From: a bacterium
GTDB taxonomy: Bacteria > UBP18 > UBA7526
Assembly (NCBI GenBank): GCA_030615855.1
Contig: JAUWYL010000004.1
Location: 1 to 59,100, forward strand
Reading direction: 5' to 3'
DNA: 59,100 nucleotides
Shown: positions 36,704 through 46,665 of the stretch, piece by piece
Layout: every line of letters begins with the position of its first letter
Numbering within the stretch: position 1 is the first letter of the stretch
Notes under the pieces: model-generated
Seen by the model: only the letters and a program-made list of their open reading frames with translations
Told to the model about the DNA's origin: nothing
Database searches by the model: none
Made by a program: the position numbers and the translations under genes

Positions 36704-37866
36704 TTCTTCTTCCTCCTTTTGGCTGCTTCTTTGATCAATGCCAAGGCAATGATATTGCGTTGAATCTGGTTTGTTCCCTCGTAGATCTGGGTGATCTTGG
36801 CATCCCTCATCATCTTCTCTACCGGGTACTCCTTCATATAACCATAGCCCCCAAATATCTGAACAGCATCTGTGGTGACCTTCATAGCCATATCACTGGC
36901 GAAGAGCTTACTCATAGCACTTGGCCTGGCAATATCCTTACACCCCTTATCCACCATCCGGGCTACCGCATAGACTAAGGCACGAGCGGCCTCTATCTGG
37001 GTGGCCATATCGGCTAACATATGCTGTATCCCTTGAAAGGAGGATATGGGATGGCCAAACTGCACCCTTTCTCGGGCATAATCTATGGCCCTATCCAGTG
37101 CTCCCTGGGCAATGCCCACTGCCTGAGCACCGATACCCGGCCGAGAAGAGTCAAAGGTCTTCATGGCCACAATAAATCCCCCCCCCTCCTTTCCAATTAA
37201 ATTTTCTTTGGGAACTTTACAATCACTAAAGACCAGTTCCCTGGTTGCTGAAGCCCGAATCCCCATCTTATCCTCTTCCTTCCCAAAGGTGAATCCTTCT
37301 GTTCCCTTCTCAACGATGAGGGCGCTTGCTCCCCGCGCCCCTTTCTTCTTATCGGTCATAGCGATGATGGTATAGATCTCTGCCTCTCCCCCATTAGTAA
37401 TGAAACACTTTGTTCCATTCAGAACGTAATGGTCTCCATCCTTGACTGCCGTAGTCTGGATGGCACCGGCATCGGATCCGGCTTCTGGCTCTGTTATGGC
37501 GAAGGCGGTTAACTTCTTACCGCTTGCGATATCCGATAAATACTTCTTCTTCTGCTCCTCTGTTCCATATAATAGGATGGGAAAGGCCCCTAAGGCGCTT
37601 GCCGCATAACTTACCGCCACTCCGCTACATGCCCTGGATAATTCCTCAGTCACTAAACAGAGTTCGAATACCCCTCCTCCCAGCCCACCATACTCCTCAG
37701 GCAAGAAGACCCGAAAGAGGTCGGATTGGGCCAAGACCTTTATTATCTCCCATGGAAACTCCCCCTTCTCATCCAGTTCCTGGGCCTTAGGTGCAATTTT
37801 CTCCTCTGCGATTTTCCTCGCTAAGTCCCGAATCATGACCTGCTCTTCAGTCAAGAAGTATTCCAT
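36700..37866 (-). CDS. Acyl-CoA dehydrogenase
   Basis: FAITEPEAGSDAGAIQTTAVKDGDHYVLNGTKCFITNG; QIFGGYGYMKEYPVEKMMRDAKITQIYEGTNQIQRNIIA. Confidence 0.96.
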   Translation of the reverse strand: MEYFLTEEQVMIRDLARKIAEEKIAPKAQELDEKGEFPWEIIKVLAQSDLFRVFLPEEYGGLGGGVFELCLVTEELSRACSGVAVSYAASALGAFPILLYGTEEQKKKYLSDIASGKKLTAFAITEPEAGSDAGAIQTTAVKDGDHYVLNGTKCFITNGGEAEIYTIIAMTDKKKGARGASALIVEKGTEGFTFGKEEDKMGIRASATRELVFSDCKVPKENLIGKEGGGFIVAMKTFDSSRPGIGAQAVGIAQGALDRAIDYARERVQFGHPISSFQGIQHMLADMATQIEAARALVYAVARMVDKGCKDIARPSAMSKLFASDMAMKVTTDAVQIFGGYGYMKEYPVEKMMRDAKITQIYEGTNQIQRNIIALALIKEAAKRRKKK

Positions 37867-37887
37867 CTAAACCTCCCTTCGGTCGGA

Positions 37888-37929
37888 GTGAACAGTGATC
37901 AGTGAACTGTGAACGGTGATCGATGAACA
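37888..37929. repeat. Degenerate heptamer array (GTGAACA family, 6 units)
   Basis: GTGAACA GTGATCA GTGAACT GTGAACG GTGATCG ATGAACA. Confidence 0.95.
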
Positions 37930-37985
37930 GAAATTTTGCATTTTGCACTAATCTCCGTTTCACCCCTTCACCGATTCTCACTTTC

Positions 37986-38663
37986 TCACCTGCTCACTTT
38001 CTCACTTTCCATTTTTACCAGGGCTTGCTGGGCGGCCTTTTGTTCGGCCTCCTTCTTACTCTTCCCTTTGCCCTTTCCTATAGTTCTCTTGCCCAGCCTG
38101 GCCTCTACAGTAAAGACCTTCCTATGCTGGGGGCCCCTTTGGCCAATGACCTTATAACTCGGCTTTCTCTTGAACCCGTCCTGAATGATCTCCTGCAACA
38201 GGCCCTTATAGTCCTGAAGATACTTCTCCTTGACCAGAAAATTAATCTCTTCACCAAATTCCCTTAAAATAAAATGGCGGGCTGCTCCCAGCCCGCGATC
38301 TAGGTAAAGGGCACCGATTATTGCCTCTAAGGCGTCGGAAAGGATAGAGGAACGATACCTTCCCCCCGCCCTTTCCTCCCCCTTGCCTAAGAGGAGATGC
38401 TTCCCTACTCCCAAAATCTTAGCCCGCTTTGTCAATATTGGTTCACTGACTACAATGCCCTTTAACTTGGATAGCTCCCCAGAGGAGTACTCAGGATATT
38501 TTCGATAGAGATAATCACTGATTACCAGACCTAAGACGGCATCCCCCAAGAACTCCAGCTCTTCGTTATCCTTTGAATCCTTCAGTCTATTCTCGTTAAT
38601 GTATGATCTGTGAGTCAGGGCCTCTCTGAGGAGTCCTCGATTCCTTATTCCAAAGCTTATCAC
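37986..38663 (-). CDS. rnc: Ribonuclease III
   Basis: [35 protein letters not shown]-terminal dsRBD. Confidence 0.95.
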   Translation of the reverse strand: MISFGIRNRGLLREALTHRSYINENRLKDSKDNEELEFLGDAVLGLVISDYLYRKYPEYSSGELSKLKGIVVSEPILTKRAKILGVGKHLLLGKGEERAGGRYRSSILSDALEAIIGALYLDRGLGAARHFILREFGEEINFLVKEKYLQDYKGLLQEIIQDGFKRKPSYKVIGQRGPQHRKVFTVEARLGKRTIGKGKGKSKKEAEQKAAQQALVKMESEKVSR

Positions 38664-39904
38664 TTTTCAAGTTTCTTAATGATTAAGACCGCATTGTGGC
38701 CCCCGAAGCCGAAGGAGTTGGACATAGCCACCTTAACCTCCTTCTTCCTGGCCTGGTTGGGGACGAAGTCCAGACCCTGACACTCGGGATCAGGATATTT
38801 GTAATTCATGGTAGGAGGGATAATTCCTTTCTCCAAGGCCAGAAGGCAGGCAATGAGTTCCACTCCTCCTGCAGCTCCCAGGAGGTGGCCGGTCATGGAC
38901 TTGGTAGAACTTACCGGAATTTTTTTAGCATACTCTCCAAAGATCTTCTTAATGGCCATGGTCTCGTACTTATCGTTCAAGGAAGTCGAGGTCCCATGGG
39001 CATTGATGTACTCCACCTCTTCTGGTTTCATCTTAGCATCATCTAAAGCCATCTGCATGGCATTTGCCGCACCCTCTCCTTCTGGCGCGGGAGCGGTCAT
39101 ATGATAGGCATCACCGCTCATCCCATAGCCTACCACCTCAGCATAGACCTTCGCTCCTCGACTTTTAGCGTGTTCCAGGGATTCTAAGATTATTATCCCT
39201 GCTCCTTCTGCCATAATGAAGCCATCCCTCTCCTTATCAAAGGGTCGGCTCGCCTTATGAGGATCATCATTCCTTGTGGATAGGGCCTTCATGGAACAGA
39301 AGCCAGCCAGGCCCAAAGGCGTTATGGCGCCTTCTGTTCCACCAGTGATCATGACCTCCGCATCCCCTCTCTGGATGATCTTATAAGAGTCTCCCAGGGC
39401 ATGAGCAGCACTGGCGCAGGCAGTAACTACCGCACTATTAGGGCCCTTCAATCCATACTTTATGGAGACCAGGCCAGAAGCCATATCGATGATGAGCATG
39501 GGAATGAGGAAGGGGGAGACCCTCCTGGGACCCTTCTCCAGGAGCACCTTATGCTCTTTCTCAATGGTCCCCAGGCCACCGATGCCAGAGCCAAGCAAGA
39601 CCCCGATCCTCTTAGTATCCTCTTTAGATAGGTCTAATTTTGAATCTCGAATGGTCTCAGAAGTCGCTGCCATGGCAAACTGGGCGAACCTATCCATCCT
39701 CCTCGCTTCCTTCTTATCGATATACTTCTCTGGCTCAAAGCCCTTTACCTCTCCCGCTATCTGGGAAGTGAACTGGCTGGCGTCAAAGAGGGTTATCTTC
39801 TCTATTCCCGATTTACCCTGGGAAAGGGCCTCCCAGTACTCCGGGACATTATTCCCAATGGAAGTAATAGCTCCTATTCCAGTTATGACTACCCTTCTCT
39901 CCAT
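38660..39904 (-). CDS. fabF: 3-oxoacyl-ACP synthase II FabF
   Basis: [56 protein letters not shown]. Confidence 0.96.
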   Translation of the reverse strand: MERRVVITGIGAITSIGNNVPEYWEALSQGKSGIEKITLFDASQFTSQIAGEVKGFEPEKYIDKKEARRMDRFAQFAMAATSETIRDSKLDLSKEDTKRIGVLLGSGIGGLGTIEKEHKVLLEKGPRRVSPFLIPMLIIDMASGLVSIKYGLKGPNSAVVTACASAAHALGDSYKIIQRGDAEVMITGGTEGAITPLGLAGFCSMKALSTRNDDPHKASRPFDKERDGFIMAEGAGIIILESLEHAKSRGAKVYAEVVGYGMSGDAYHMTAPAPEGEGAANAMQMALDDAKMKPEEVEYINAHGTSTSLNDKYETMAIKKIFGEYAKKIPVSSTKSMTGHLLGAAGGVELIACLLALEKGIIPPTMNYKYPDPECQGLDFVPNQARKKEVKVAMSNSFGFGGHNAVLIIKKLEK

Positions 39905-40000
39905 ATTCCCTCCTTAACGCGAATAGTCGCGAATCTATAAGGCTGATTAAGCAATGTTTTAGCGCGAATAGTCGCGAATTTATTCGTGTTGGTTCGTGTC

Positions 40001-40240
40001 TTACTCTTTTTTGGTATGCTTCTTGATATACTCTATGGCCGCTGTTACCTTGGTGATCTTCTCTGCATCCTCATCTGGAATCTCGATGTCAAACTCTTCT
40101 TCTAAAGCCATGACCAATTCCACAGTATCAAGGGAGTCTGCTCCTAGATCATCGATGAAGGATGCCTCATTCGTCACCTCTTCGGCATTCACTCCTAACT
40201 GATCGACAATGATCTGCTTTACCTTCTCCTCAATCGCCAT
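40001..40240 (-). CDS. acpP: Acyl carrier protein
   Basis: [35 protein letters not shown]. Confidence 0.97.
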   Translation of the reverse strand: MAIEEKVKQIIVDQLGVNAEEVTNEASFIDDLGADSLDTVELVMALEEEFDIEIPDEDAEKITKVTAAIEYIKKHTKKE

Positions 40241-40257
40241 TTCTCTCCACCTCCTTT

Positions 40258-40427
40258 AACACGGATTTCTTTGTATCGCTTACTGCGAATGCTTATTTGA
40301 CGCAGATTAGCACGGATAAATCTTGGACACGGATTGTGAGTATGTCTACTACATGGGCAAAATACCACGAATTATCATAGATAAATCCGTGCCTATCCGT
40401 GTTGTAATCCGTGATTATCCGTGTCTA
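40258..40427. repeat. Head-to-head dyad of ACACGGATT / AATCCGTGT units
   Basis: Left side ACACGGATT-type units, right side AATCCGTG-type units. Confidence 0.85.
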
Positions 40428-41162
40428 TAGCATGCCGCCATCTACCTTTACCACTTCTCCGGTGATATAGCTGGCATCGCCGCTGGCTAAAAAAACTACC
40501 AGGTTGGCAACATCTTTCACTTCCCCTAGTCTCTTTAAGGGAATCTGACTGGTCAATCTTTCCTTTATCTCGTCGCCCAAGGCCTCGGTCATCTTAGTCT
40601 TTATGAAACCGGGGGCGATGGCATTAACATTTATTCCCCGAGAGGCGAGTTCCTTTGCTGCTGATTTGGTCAGGCCAATAATTCCGGCTTTGGAAGCGGC
40701 GTAGTTTGCCTGACCGGGATTCCCCATTATTCCTACTACAGAGGCGATGTTGATTATCCTGCCCGACCTGGCCTTCATCATGGGCCGAGCAACAACCTTT
40801 AAACAATTAAAAGTGCCTTTTAAATTAATATCCAAGACCTGATCCCACTCCTCTTCACTCATACGCAGGATGAGGTTGTCCCGGGTAATTCCCGCATTGT
40901 TTACTAATATATCAATTTTAGTGAATTTGTCAAGTGCTTTTTTCACCATCTCTTCCACTTCACTTACCTTAGAGACATCGGCCCTCAAAATGAGAATTTT
41001 TCTTCCCAATTTTTCTATTTCGGTTGCCACTTCCTTTAAGTTCTCCAGATTAATGTCACAGGCCACAATATCTGCTCCTTCTTTAGCCAGAGCAAGGGCG
41101 ATGGCTTTGCCGATCCCTCTTCCTCCTCCAGTAACCAGGGCCACCTTATTTTCTAATCGCAT
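40425..41162 (-). CDS. fabG: 3-oxoacyl-ACP reductase FabG
   Basis: ALVTGGGRGIGKAIALALAKEGA; NNAGITRDNLILRM; YAASKAGIIGLTKS. Confidence 0.96.
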   Translation of the reverse strand: MRLENKVALVTGGGRGIGKAIALALAKEGADIVACDINLENLKEVATEIEKLGRKILILRADVSKVSEVEEMVKKALDKFTKIDILVNNAGITRDNLILRMSEEEWDQVLDINLKGTFNCLKVVARPMMKARSGRIINIASVVGIMGNPGQANYAASKAGIIGLTKSAAKELASRGINVNAIAPGFIKTKMTEALGDEIKERLTSQIPLKRLGEVKDVANLVVFLASGDASYITGEVVKVDGGML

Positions 41163-41166
41163 CTCT

Positions 41167-42102
41167 TTATTCCCCCAATGCCTTTATCGTTTTCTCCAGG
41201 CTTGCCTTATCTTCGACATTGAGAACCCTTACTTCTCTGTTTATTCTCTTCAAAAGGCCGCTTAGAACTTTCCCCGGACCAACTTCAATAAAGGTATCAA
41301 AGCCATCTCCAATTATTCTCTTCATAGAATTTTCCCAACGGACAATCCCACATACCTGATCGATGAGAGCTTTCTTTATACTTCCCGCATCTCTAACATA
41401 ATCAGCGCTTACATTGGCCACTAAAGGAATTTTAGGGTCAACAAAATCAGTCCTCTCAATCTCCTGGGTTAACTTCTCTTTTGCAGACTCCATCAAGGGA
41501 GAGTGCCAGGCACCAGAGACCTTCAGAGGAATGGCCCTCTTCGCTCCCGCCTCTTCTGCCATTTTAACCGCTTCATCGATTCCTCTCTTCTCACCCGAGA
41601 TAACCACCTGGCCAGGGGAATTCAGATTGGCGATGACTATTATCCCAACAGAAGAGGCTTTCTCACATATCTTTTCCACTCTGCTAATATCCAATCCGAT
41701 GATGGCTGCCATTCCACCGGGATGTTCTGTTGCTGCCTGGTGCATAAACTCCCCTCTCTTCCTCACCAATCTTAATCCATTTTCAAAGTCTATTGCTCCA
41801 CTGGCTACTAAGGCAGAGTATTCACCGAGACTGTGTCCAGCAGTAACCTTTGGGGCTATCCCTTTCTCCTTCAATACTTTATAACATGCTACATTTACCG
41901 TAAATATTGCTGGCTGAGCATTTATAGTCTCCTTTAACTCCTCCCCTGGGCCTTCAAAGATTAGTCTTGTTAGATCTATTCCCAAGACCTCATCTGCTCT
42001 CTGGAATACTTCCTTTGTTTTAGGGAAGTTGTCATATAGTTCCTTCCCCATCCCCACTTCCTGTGAACCCTGACCCGGAAATAGAAACGCCAGCTTAGCC
42101 AT
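41167..42102 (-). CDS. fabD: Malonyl-CoA:ACP transacylase FabD
   Basis: FLFPGQGSQEVGMGKELY; GHSLGEYSALVASGAI. Confidence 0.96.
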   Translation of the reverse strand: MAKLAFLFPGQGSQEVGMGKELYDNFPKTKEVFQRADEVLGIDLTRLIFEGPGEELKETINAQPAIFTVNVACYKVLKEKGIAPKVTAGHSLGEYSALVASGAIDFENGLRLVRKRGEFMHQAATEHPGGMAAIIGLDISRVEKICEKASSVGIIVIANLNSPGQVVISGEKRGIDEAVKMAEEAGAKRAIPLKVSGAWHSPLMESAKEKLTQEIERTDFVDPKIPLVANVSADYVRDAGSIKKALIDQVCGIVRWENSMKRIIGDGFDTFIEVGPGKVLSGLLKRINREVRVLNVEDKASLEKTIKALGE

Positions 42103-42385
42103 GAAACCCCCCTAATTGTCCAAAGTCCTCGACTATAGATTATATTATTGAAAGATTACGGTAACGAAGCCCGTATCAGATGGCAATATTAAAAATCAAA
42201 ATGCAAAAATTAAAATGACAATGTAAAATGAGGCAGTAAAATCAAAAATGAAAATGGAAAATTACAATGCAAAATGTAAAATTTTGAATCTTAATCTGTA
42301 ATTTTGATATTTAATCTTTAATATTTAATTTCTTTACCGCAACCGAATGGCTTCTTATTTAATACACAATATGTAACGATATTTC

Positions 42386-43366
42386 CTACCACCTCATAAC
42401 GCAGGAAGCCCAGGTAAAACCGCCACCGAAGGCCACTAAAATAATCAGGTCTCCCTTCTTTATTCTTCCCTTCTTCACCGCCTCATCCAGGGCAAGGGGA
42501 ATGGAAGCCGCAGAGGTATTACCATATCTATCGAGATTAATGTAGACCTTCTCTGAAGGAAGACCCAGCCTCTTGGCCACGGCATTGATGATCCTCGCGT
42601 TTGCCTGATGGGTGATGAGAAGGGAGAGCTCCTCTGCTTTTACTCCTGCCCTCTTCATTCCTTCCAAAGCAGCCTCTTGCATGGACTGTACCGCAATCTT
42701 GAAGACCTTATTCCCCTCCATCTTCATGTAATGGAGTCTTTTGTCTATGGAATCATGGGTGGCTAAAATGCGTGAACCCCCAGCCGGTATCCGGAGGAGG
42801 TCCCAGTTTCCTCCATCTGCCCTTAAGTAACTGGAGAGGATCCCCTGGCCCTCTTCAGCCGGTTTCAATACCGCGGCCCCTGCCCCATCACCGAAGAGAA
42901 TGCAGGTAGTACGATCCTCCCAGTCCGTGATCTTGGATAGGACCTCAGAGGCAATGACCAGGACGGTATCATACTCTCCAGAAGCGATGAAACCTCGGGC
43001 AATAGAGAGGCCATAGATGAAACCAGAGCAGGCAGCCTCCAGATCAAAGGCCGCTGCCTTCTTTGCTCCCAATCTATCCTGGATGAGGCAAGCAGTAGCG
43101 GGGAAGACGAAATCTGGAGTAACGGTAGCGACGATAATTAAGTCCAGTTCCTCTGAGTTTACCTTAGCATCTTCCAGGGCTCTTCTGGCTGCTTCAAGAG
43201 CAAGATCCGAGGCCGCTGTTTTATCATCTGCGATATGGCGTTCCCTTATCCCCGTTCTCGCTATAATCCATTCGTTAGAGGTATCGACCATCTTCTCCAG
43301 GTCTTCATTGGTCAGAATCCTCGGTGGAGCATAAGAGCCAACACCGACAATTTTAGCCGACCTCAT
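42386..43366 (-). CDS. fabH: 3-oxoacyl-ACP synthase III FabH
   Basis: IVGVGSYAPPRILTNEDLEKMVDTSNEWIIARTGIRERHIA; DLEAACSGFIYGL; NRYGNTSAAS-like DRYGNTSAASIPLAL. Confidence 0.96.
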   Translation of the reverse strand: MRSAKIVGVGSYAPPRILTNEDLEKMVDTSNEWIIARTGIRERHIADDKTAASDLALEAARRALEDAKVNSEELDLIIVATVTPDFVFPATACLIQDRLGAKKAAAFDLEAACSGFIYGLSIARGFIASGEYDTVLVIASEVLSKITDWEDRTTCILFGDGAGAAVLKPAEEGQGILSSYLRADGGNWDLLRIPAGGSRILATHDSIDKRLHYMKMEGNKVFKIAVQSMQEAALEGMKRAGVKAEELSLLITHQANARIINAVAKRLGLPSEKVYINLDRYGNTSAASIPLALDEAVKKGRIKKGDLIILVAFGGGFTWASCVMRW

Positions 43367-44361
43367 ATCTTCTCTCCTTTAATGTCCTCTATAATGTGGG
43401 CATTCACTTTATGGTTAATGAATTCACCCGCTACCCTGAGAGCATTCTTTATTGCCAAGCTAGGGGCCCCGCCATGGGTTATAATGCATACCCCATTGAT
43501 CCCCAAGAGTGGCGCCCCTCCATACTCCGAGTAATCAAACCTCTTCTTCAATGCCCGGTAGGCCCCCATTGATAGTAGGGCACCAAGTTTGCGCAAAAAA
43601 TTCTTGGTGATTTCTTTCTTAAGCATTCCCTGTATGGTCTCTGCCAGGCTTTCCCCAGTTTTCAAAACAATATTGCCGATAAAGCCATCGCAGACGATGA
43701 CATCCACAGAGCCATTAAAGATATCCCTTCCCTCAACATTTCCAATAAAGTTTAGAGAAGTTTTTGCTAACAGGTCGTAGGTGGCCTTTGTTAACTCATT
43801 TCCCTTAATCCTCTCTTTTCCTACATTTAAAAGACCTACCTTTGGTTTTTCTATTCCTAAGATCTCTTTAGCATAGGTATTCCCCATGATGGCGAACTGG
43901 AGAAGATGCTGGGGTTTACAGTCCACATTCGCTCCCACATCGGTCAGTATTGAGACCCCGTATATGTGAGGTGTTAAGATGGCAATGGCTGGCCTCTCAA
44001 TCCCCTCCAATGTTCCCAAGACGACCTTAGTAGCCACCATGGCCGCCCCGGTATTCCCAGCAGAGACGATGGCCTGTGCCTTCCTCTCTTTCACTAACCT
44101 GGCAGCTACCATAATGGAGGAGTCCTTTTTCTCACGTAGAGCACTGGTGGGCAGCTCACCCATCTCCACTACCTGAGAGGCATGAATAATAGAAAGGGAG
44201 AGTCCTTTAGCAGGATATTTGGCTAACTCCTTCTTTACTTTCTCTTCATCCCCGACCAAGATTACTTCTAAATCCTTGTATTCTCTTAGAGCCTGGATGG
44301 CTCCCTCAACTATTATTCCCGGAGCCCTATCCCCTCCCATGGCATCCAGGGCAACCCTCAC
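43363..44361 (-). CDS. plsX: Phosphate acyltransferase PlsX
   Basis: RVALDAMGGDRAPGIIVEGA; SAGNTGA; DVGANVDCKP. Confidence 0.96.
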   Translation of the reverse strand: MRVALDAMGGDRAPGIIVEGAIQALREYKDLEVILVGDEEKVKKELAKYPAKGLSLSIIHASQVVEMGELPTSALREKKDSSIMVAARLVKERKAQAIVSAGNTGAAMVATKVVLGTLEGIERPAIAILTPHIYGVSILTDVGANVDCKPQHLLQFAIMGNTYAKEILGIEKPKVGLLNVGKERIKGNELTKATYDLLAKTSLNFIGNVEGRDIFNGSVDVIVCDGFIGNIVLKTGESLAETIQGMLKKEITKNFLRKLGALLSMGAYRALKKRFDYSEYGGAPLLGINGVCIITHGGAPSLAIKNALRVAGEFINHKVNAHIIEDIKGEKI

Positions 44362-44678
44362 TTCTTCTCCTTCTTCTTGGGAGGGATGATCTCCCTTCCC
44401 TCATAGTAGCCGCACTCTGGACATACCCTATGGGGAAGTTTTGGAGCCCCACACTGAGGACAGCGGGATAGGTTAGGGCTTTTTATCTTCCACTGCGCCC
44501 TCCTCTTATCCCTTCTTGATTTGGAATGCCTCCTCTTGGGCAGCTGTAAAACAATAACCATGCCTTTGAGAAGCGCCATTTCGCTCAAAGGCTTCTCTTT
44601 AAAGGCGAAGATAACTATTCCCACCAGCAGCAACAGTGTGCCCGCTAGAATTACTCTAAAGACTTTTCCCTTCTCCAT
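44358..44678 (-). CDS. rpmF: Ribosomal protein bL32 with N-terminal hydrophobic extension
   Basis: LPKRRHSKSRRDKRRA and CPQCG...CPECG; ~40 N-terminal residues contain one predicted TM helix. Confidence 0.82.
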   Translation of the reverse strand: MEKGKVFRVILAGTLLLLVGIVIFAFKEKPLSEMALLKGMVIVLQLPKRRHSKSRRDKRRAQWKIKSPNLSRCPQCGAPKLPHRVCPECGYYEGREIIPPKKKEKK

Positions 44679-44704
44679 ATTCGTTCCTTTTAAATCGCCT
44701 TGTC

Positions 44705-44732
44705 ATTCTACCAAAACGAAAGAATTTGTCAA
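44705..44732 (-). promoter_or_regulatory. Sigma70-like promoter for the rpmF-plsX-fab operon
   Basis: minus TTGACA-16 nt-TAGAAT, then AAAAGGA before ATG 44678. Confidence 0.7.
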
Positions 44733-44758
44733 GTTTTGTTACGAGATTTTTGAAAAAA

Positions 44759-44844
44759 GGATGCAAACGGATTGTGGCGGATGCAGACGGAAATTCTTCT
44801 TTGACGATTTGTCCGTTTGAATCCGCTTAAATCTGTCTGAATCC
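44759..44844 (-). terminator. Long imperfect dyad followed by T6; putative pta terminator
   Basis: Two 33-nt arms matching 25/33 ungapped when one is inverted; TTTTTT follows on minus. Confidence 0.55.
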
Positions 44845-44865
44845 ATGACTTTTTTAGAGCTCTCG

Positions 44866-45858
44866 TTATTGGGCCTGGAGAGAAGTAATGGCTACCAGAT
44901 TGATGATATCCTCGACGCTACAGCCTCGGGAGAGATCATTCACCGGTTTTGCCAGTCCCTGCAAGATAGGGCCGATGGCCTGAGCACCGGTCAATCTCTG
45001 GACCAACTTATAACCAATATTTGCAGAGTTTAAATCGGGAAAGATTAAAACATTTGCCTTTCCCGCGATAGGACTCTTGGGAGCCTTTTGAGTTGCCACC
45101 TCTGGGATCAAAGCAGCATCTGCCTGTAGCTCCCCATCGACCAAAAGCCCTGGCGCTTTCTCTTTGACTATTTCTGTTGCTTTTCTCACCTTATCTATTA
45201 ATTTATGGCTAGCACTTCCCTTTGTGGAAAAAGAGAGCATAGCCACTCTCGGTTCGCACCCCATTAAATCCTTTGCCGTCTTGGCTGAAGCGATAGCAAT
45301 ATCTGCTAATTCCTCTTCATTCGGATTGGGAAGGATGGCACAATCAGCGAAGATTAATGTCCCATTCTCTCCAAATTTCTCATCCTTTAAAATCATAAGA
45401 AAGGAACTCGATGCCTTCTTCACTCCGGGGGCGGTCTTTATGATCTGTAGGGCAGGCCCTATGGTCTCTGCCGTAGTATGGATTGCTCCGGATATTGAAC
45501 CATCTGCCTCGCCCTTCTTAACCATCATTGTCCCATAGAAAAGAGGCTCCTTCATAACAGAAAGAGCCTCATCCTTGCTTATTCCCTTCTCTTTTCTAAG
45601 TTCGCAATAAGTGTTTGCGTAATCCTCTAATCTCTCTGATTTCTCTGGCTCAATAATCCTTGCTTTTCCAATATCTACTTTTAGAGATTGGGCTATATCT
45701 TTTATCTTTGATCCCTCTCCCAGAAGGATTGTCTCTGCTATGCCCTCCTTTAGAATCTCTGCCGTTGCTTTAATGGTTCTCTCTTCCTCACCTTCAGGAA
45801 GGACAATCCTCTTAGGACTCTTTCTTGCCTTCTCCCTAATCTCTTCCAATAAATCCAT
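44866..45858 (-). CDS. pta: Phosphate acetyltransferase (Pta/Ptb family)
   Basis: RIVLPEGEEERTIKATAEILKEGIAE; GEADGSISGAIHTTAETIGPALQIIKT. Confidence 0.92.
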   Translation of the reverse strand: MDLLEEIREKARKSPKRIVLPEGEEERTIKATAEILKEGIAETILLGEGSKIKDIAQSLKVDIGKARIIEPEKSERLEDYANTYCELRKEKGISKDEALSVMKEPLFYGTMMVKKGEADGSISGAIHTTAETIGPALQIIKTAPGVKKASSSFLMILKDEKFGENGTLIFADCAILPNPNEEELADIAIASAKTAKDLMGCEPRVAMLSFSTKGSASHKLIDKVRKATEIVKEKAPGLLVDGELQADAALIPEVATQKAPKSPIAGKANVLIFPDLNSANIGYKLVQRLTGAQAIGPILQGLAKPVNDLSRGCSVEDIINLVAITSLQAQ

Positions 45859-46081
45859 TATCTACCCCAATCCGAAACAAGCACAAATAACCAAACACCA
45901 AGGAACAAATCCATTAAATTTCTAATTACTAATTTCCAATTTCTAACAAAATGTTCAATTCTTCAATGTCAAATGTCTAACTTGGCTTATTGGAAATTGG
46001 AAATTGGATATTGGGTATTGGAAATTCTCTATTTAGTTATTGTATCTTGACATTTATTCGTCATTTTCCAGCTATTGCTCA

Positions 46082-46576
46082 TTACTTAGTTAATTTCTCC
46101 TTCAACCTCTCCTCTATCACCTTGGGAACCAACTCACATAATGAGCCACCGAAACTCACCACTTCCTTAATCATGCTTGAGGAGAGATAGGAATATTTGG
46201 CAGAGGGCATCATGAATACCGTCTCGATCTCCTTATTCAACTTCCTATTCATCAATGCCATCTGAAACTCATACTCGAAGTCGGAGATGGCCCTCAAGCC
46301 TCGGATAATGACCTTTGCTCCAATCTTCTTGGCATAATTGACCAATAGTTCATCAAAGCTATCGATCTTTACATTCTTAAGATCTTTAGTAGCCTCTTTT
46401 AACATATCAATCCTCTCCTCCACGCTGAAGAGGGGCTTCTCCTCTGGATTCTTCACTACCGCCACTACTAGTTCATCCACAATTCTTAAGGCACGCTTTA
46501 TCAGATCAATATGACCATTGGTTACTGGATCGAAACTTCCCGGATAAACAGCAATCTTCTTCATAAGGCCTCCCAC
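46082..46576 (-). CDS. coaD: Phosphopantetheine adenylyltransferase CoaD
   Basis: AVYPGSFDPVTNGHIDLIKRA; RGLRAISDFEYEFQMALMN. Confidence 0.96.
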   Translation of the reverse strand: MGGLMKKIAVYPGSFDPVTNGHIDLIKRALRIVDELVVAVVKNPEEKPLFSVEERIDMLKEATKDLKNVKIDSFDELLVNYAKKIGAKVIIRGLRAISDFEYEFQMALMNRKLNKEIETVFMMPSAKYSYLSSSMIKEVVSFGGSLCELVPKVIEERLKEKLTK

Positions 46577-46665
46577 TCTCCTTCATTGAACTTTGAACAT
46601 TTTACATTGAACATTAAAATCCATTTTGCATTTTACATTTTTCACTAATCTACTCTCCTACTTTC

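Noticed and set aside
37888-37929. Regular short repeats resembling a mini CRISPR array
   Set aside because: Units of 7 bp are contiguous with no spacers, far below CRISPR repeat length, and no cas genes are in the window.
42121-42385. Possible small RNA gene in the fabD-fabH gap
   Set aside because: AT-rich degenerate repeat dyad; no conserved RNA motif or promoter recognised.
44845-45033. Plus-strand ORF of 62 aa over the pta 3' end
   Set aside because: Antisense to a clear Pta coding region, no family signature.
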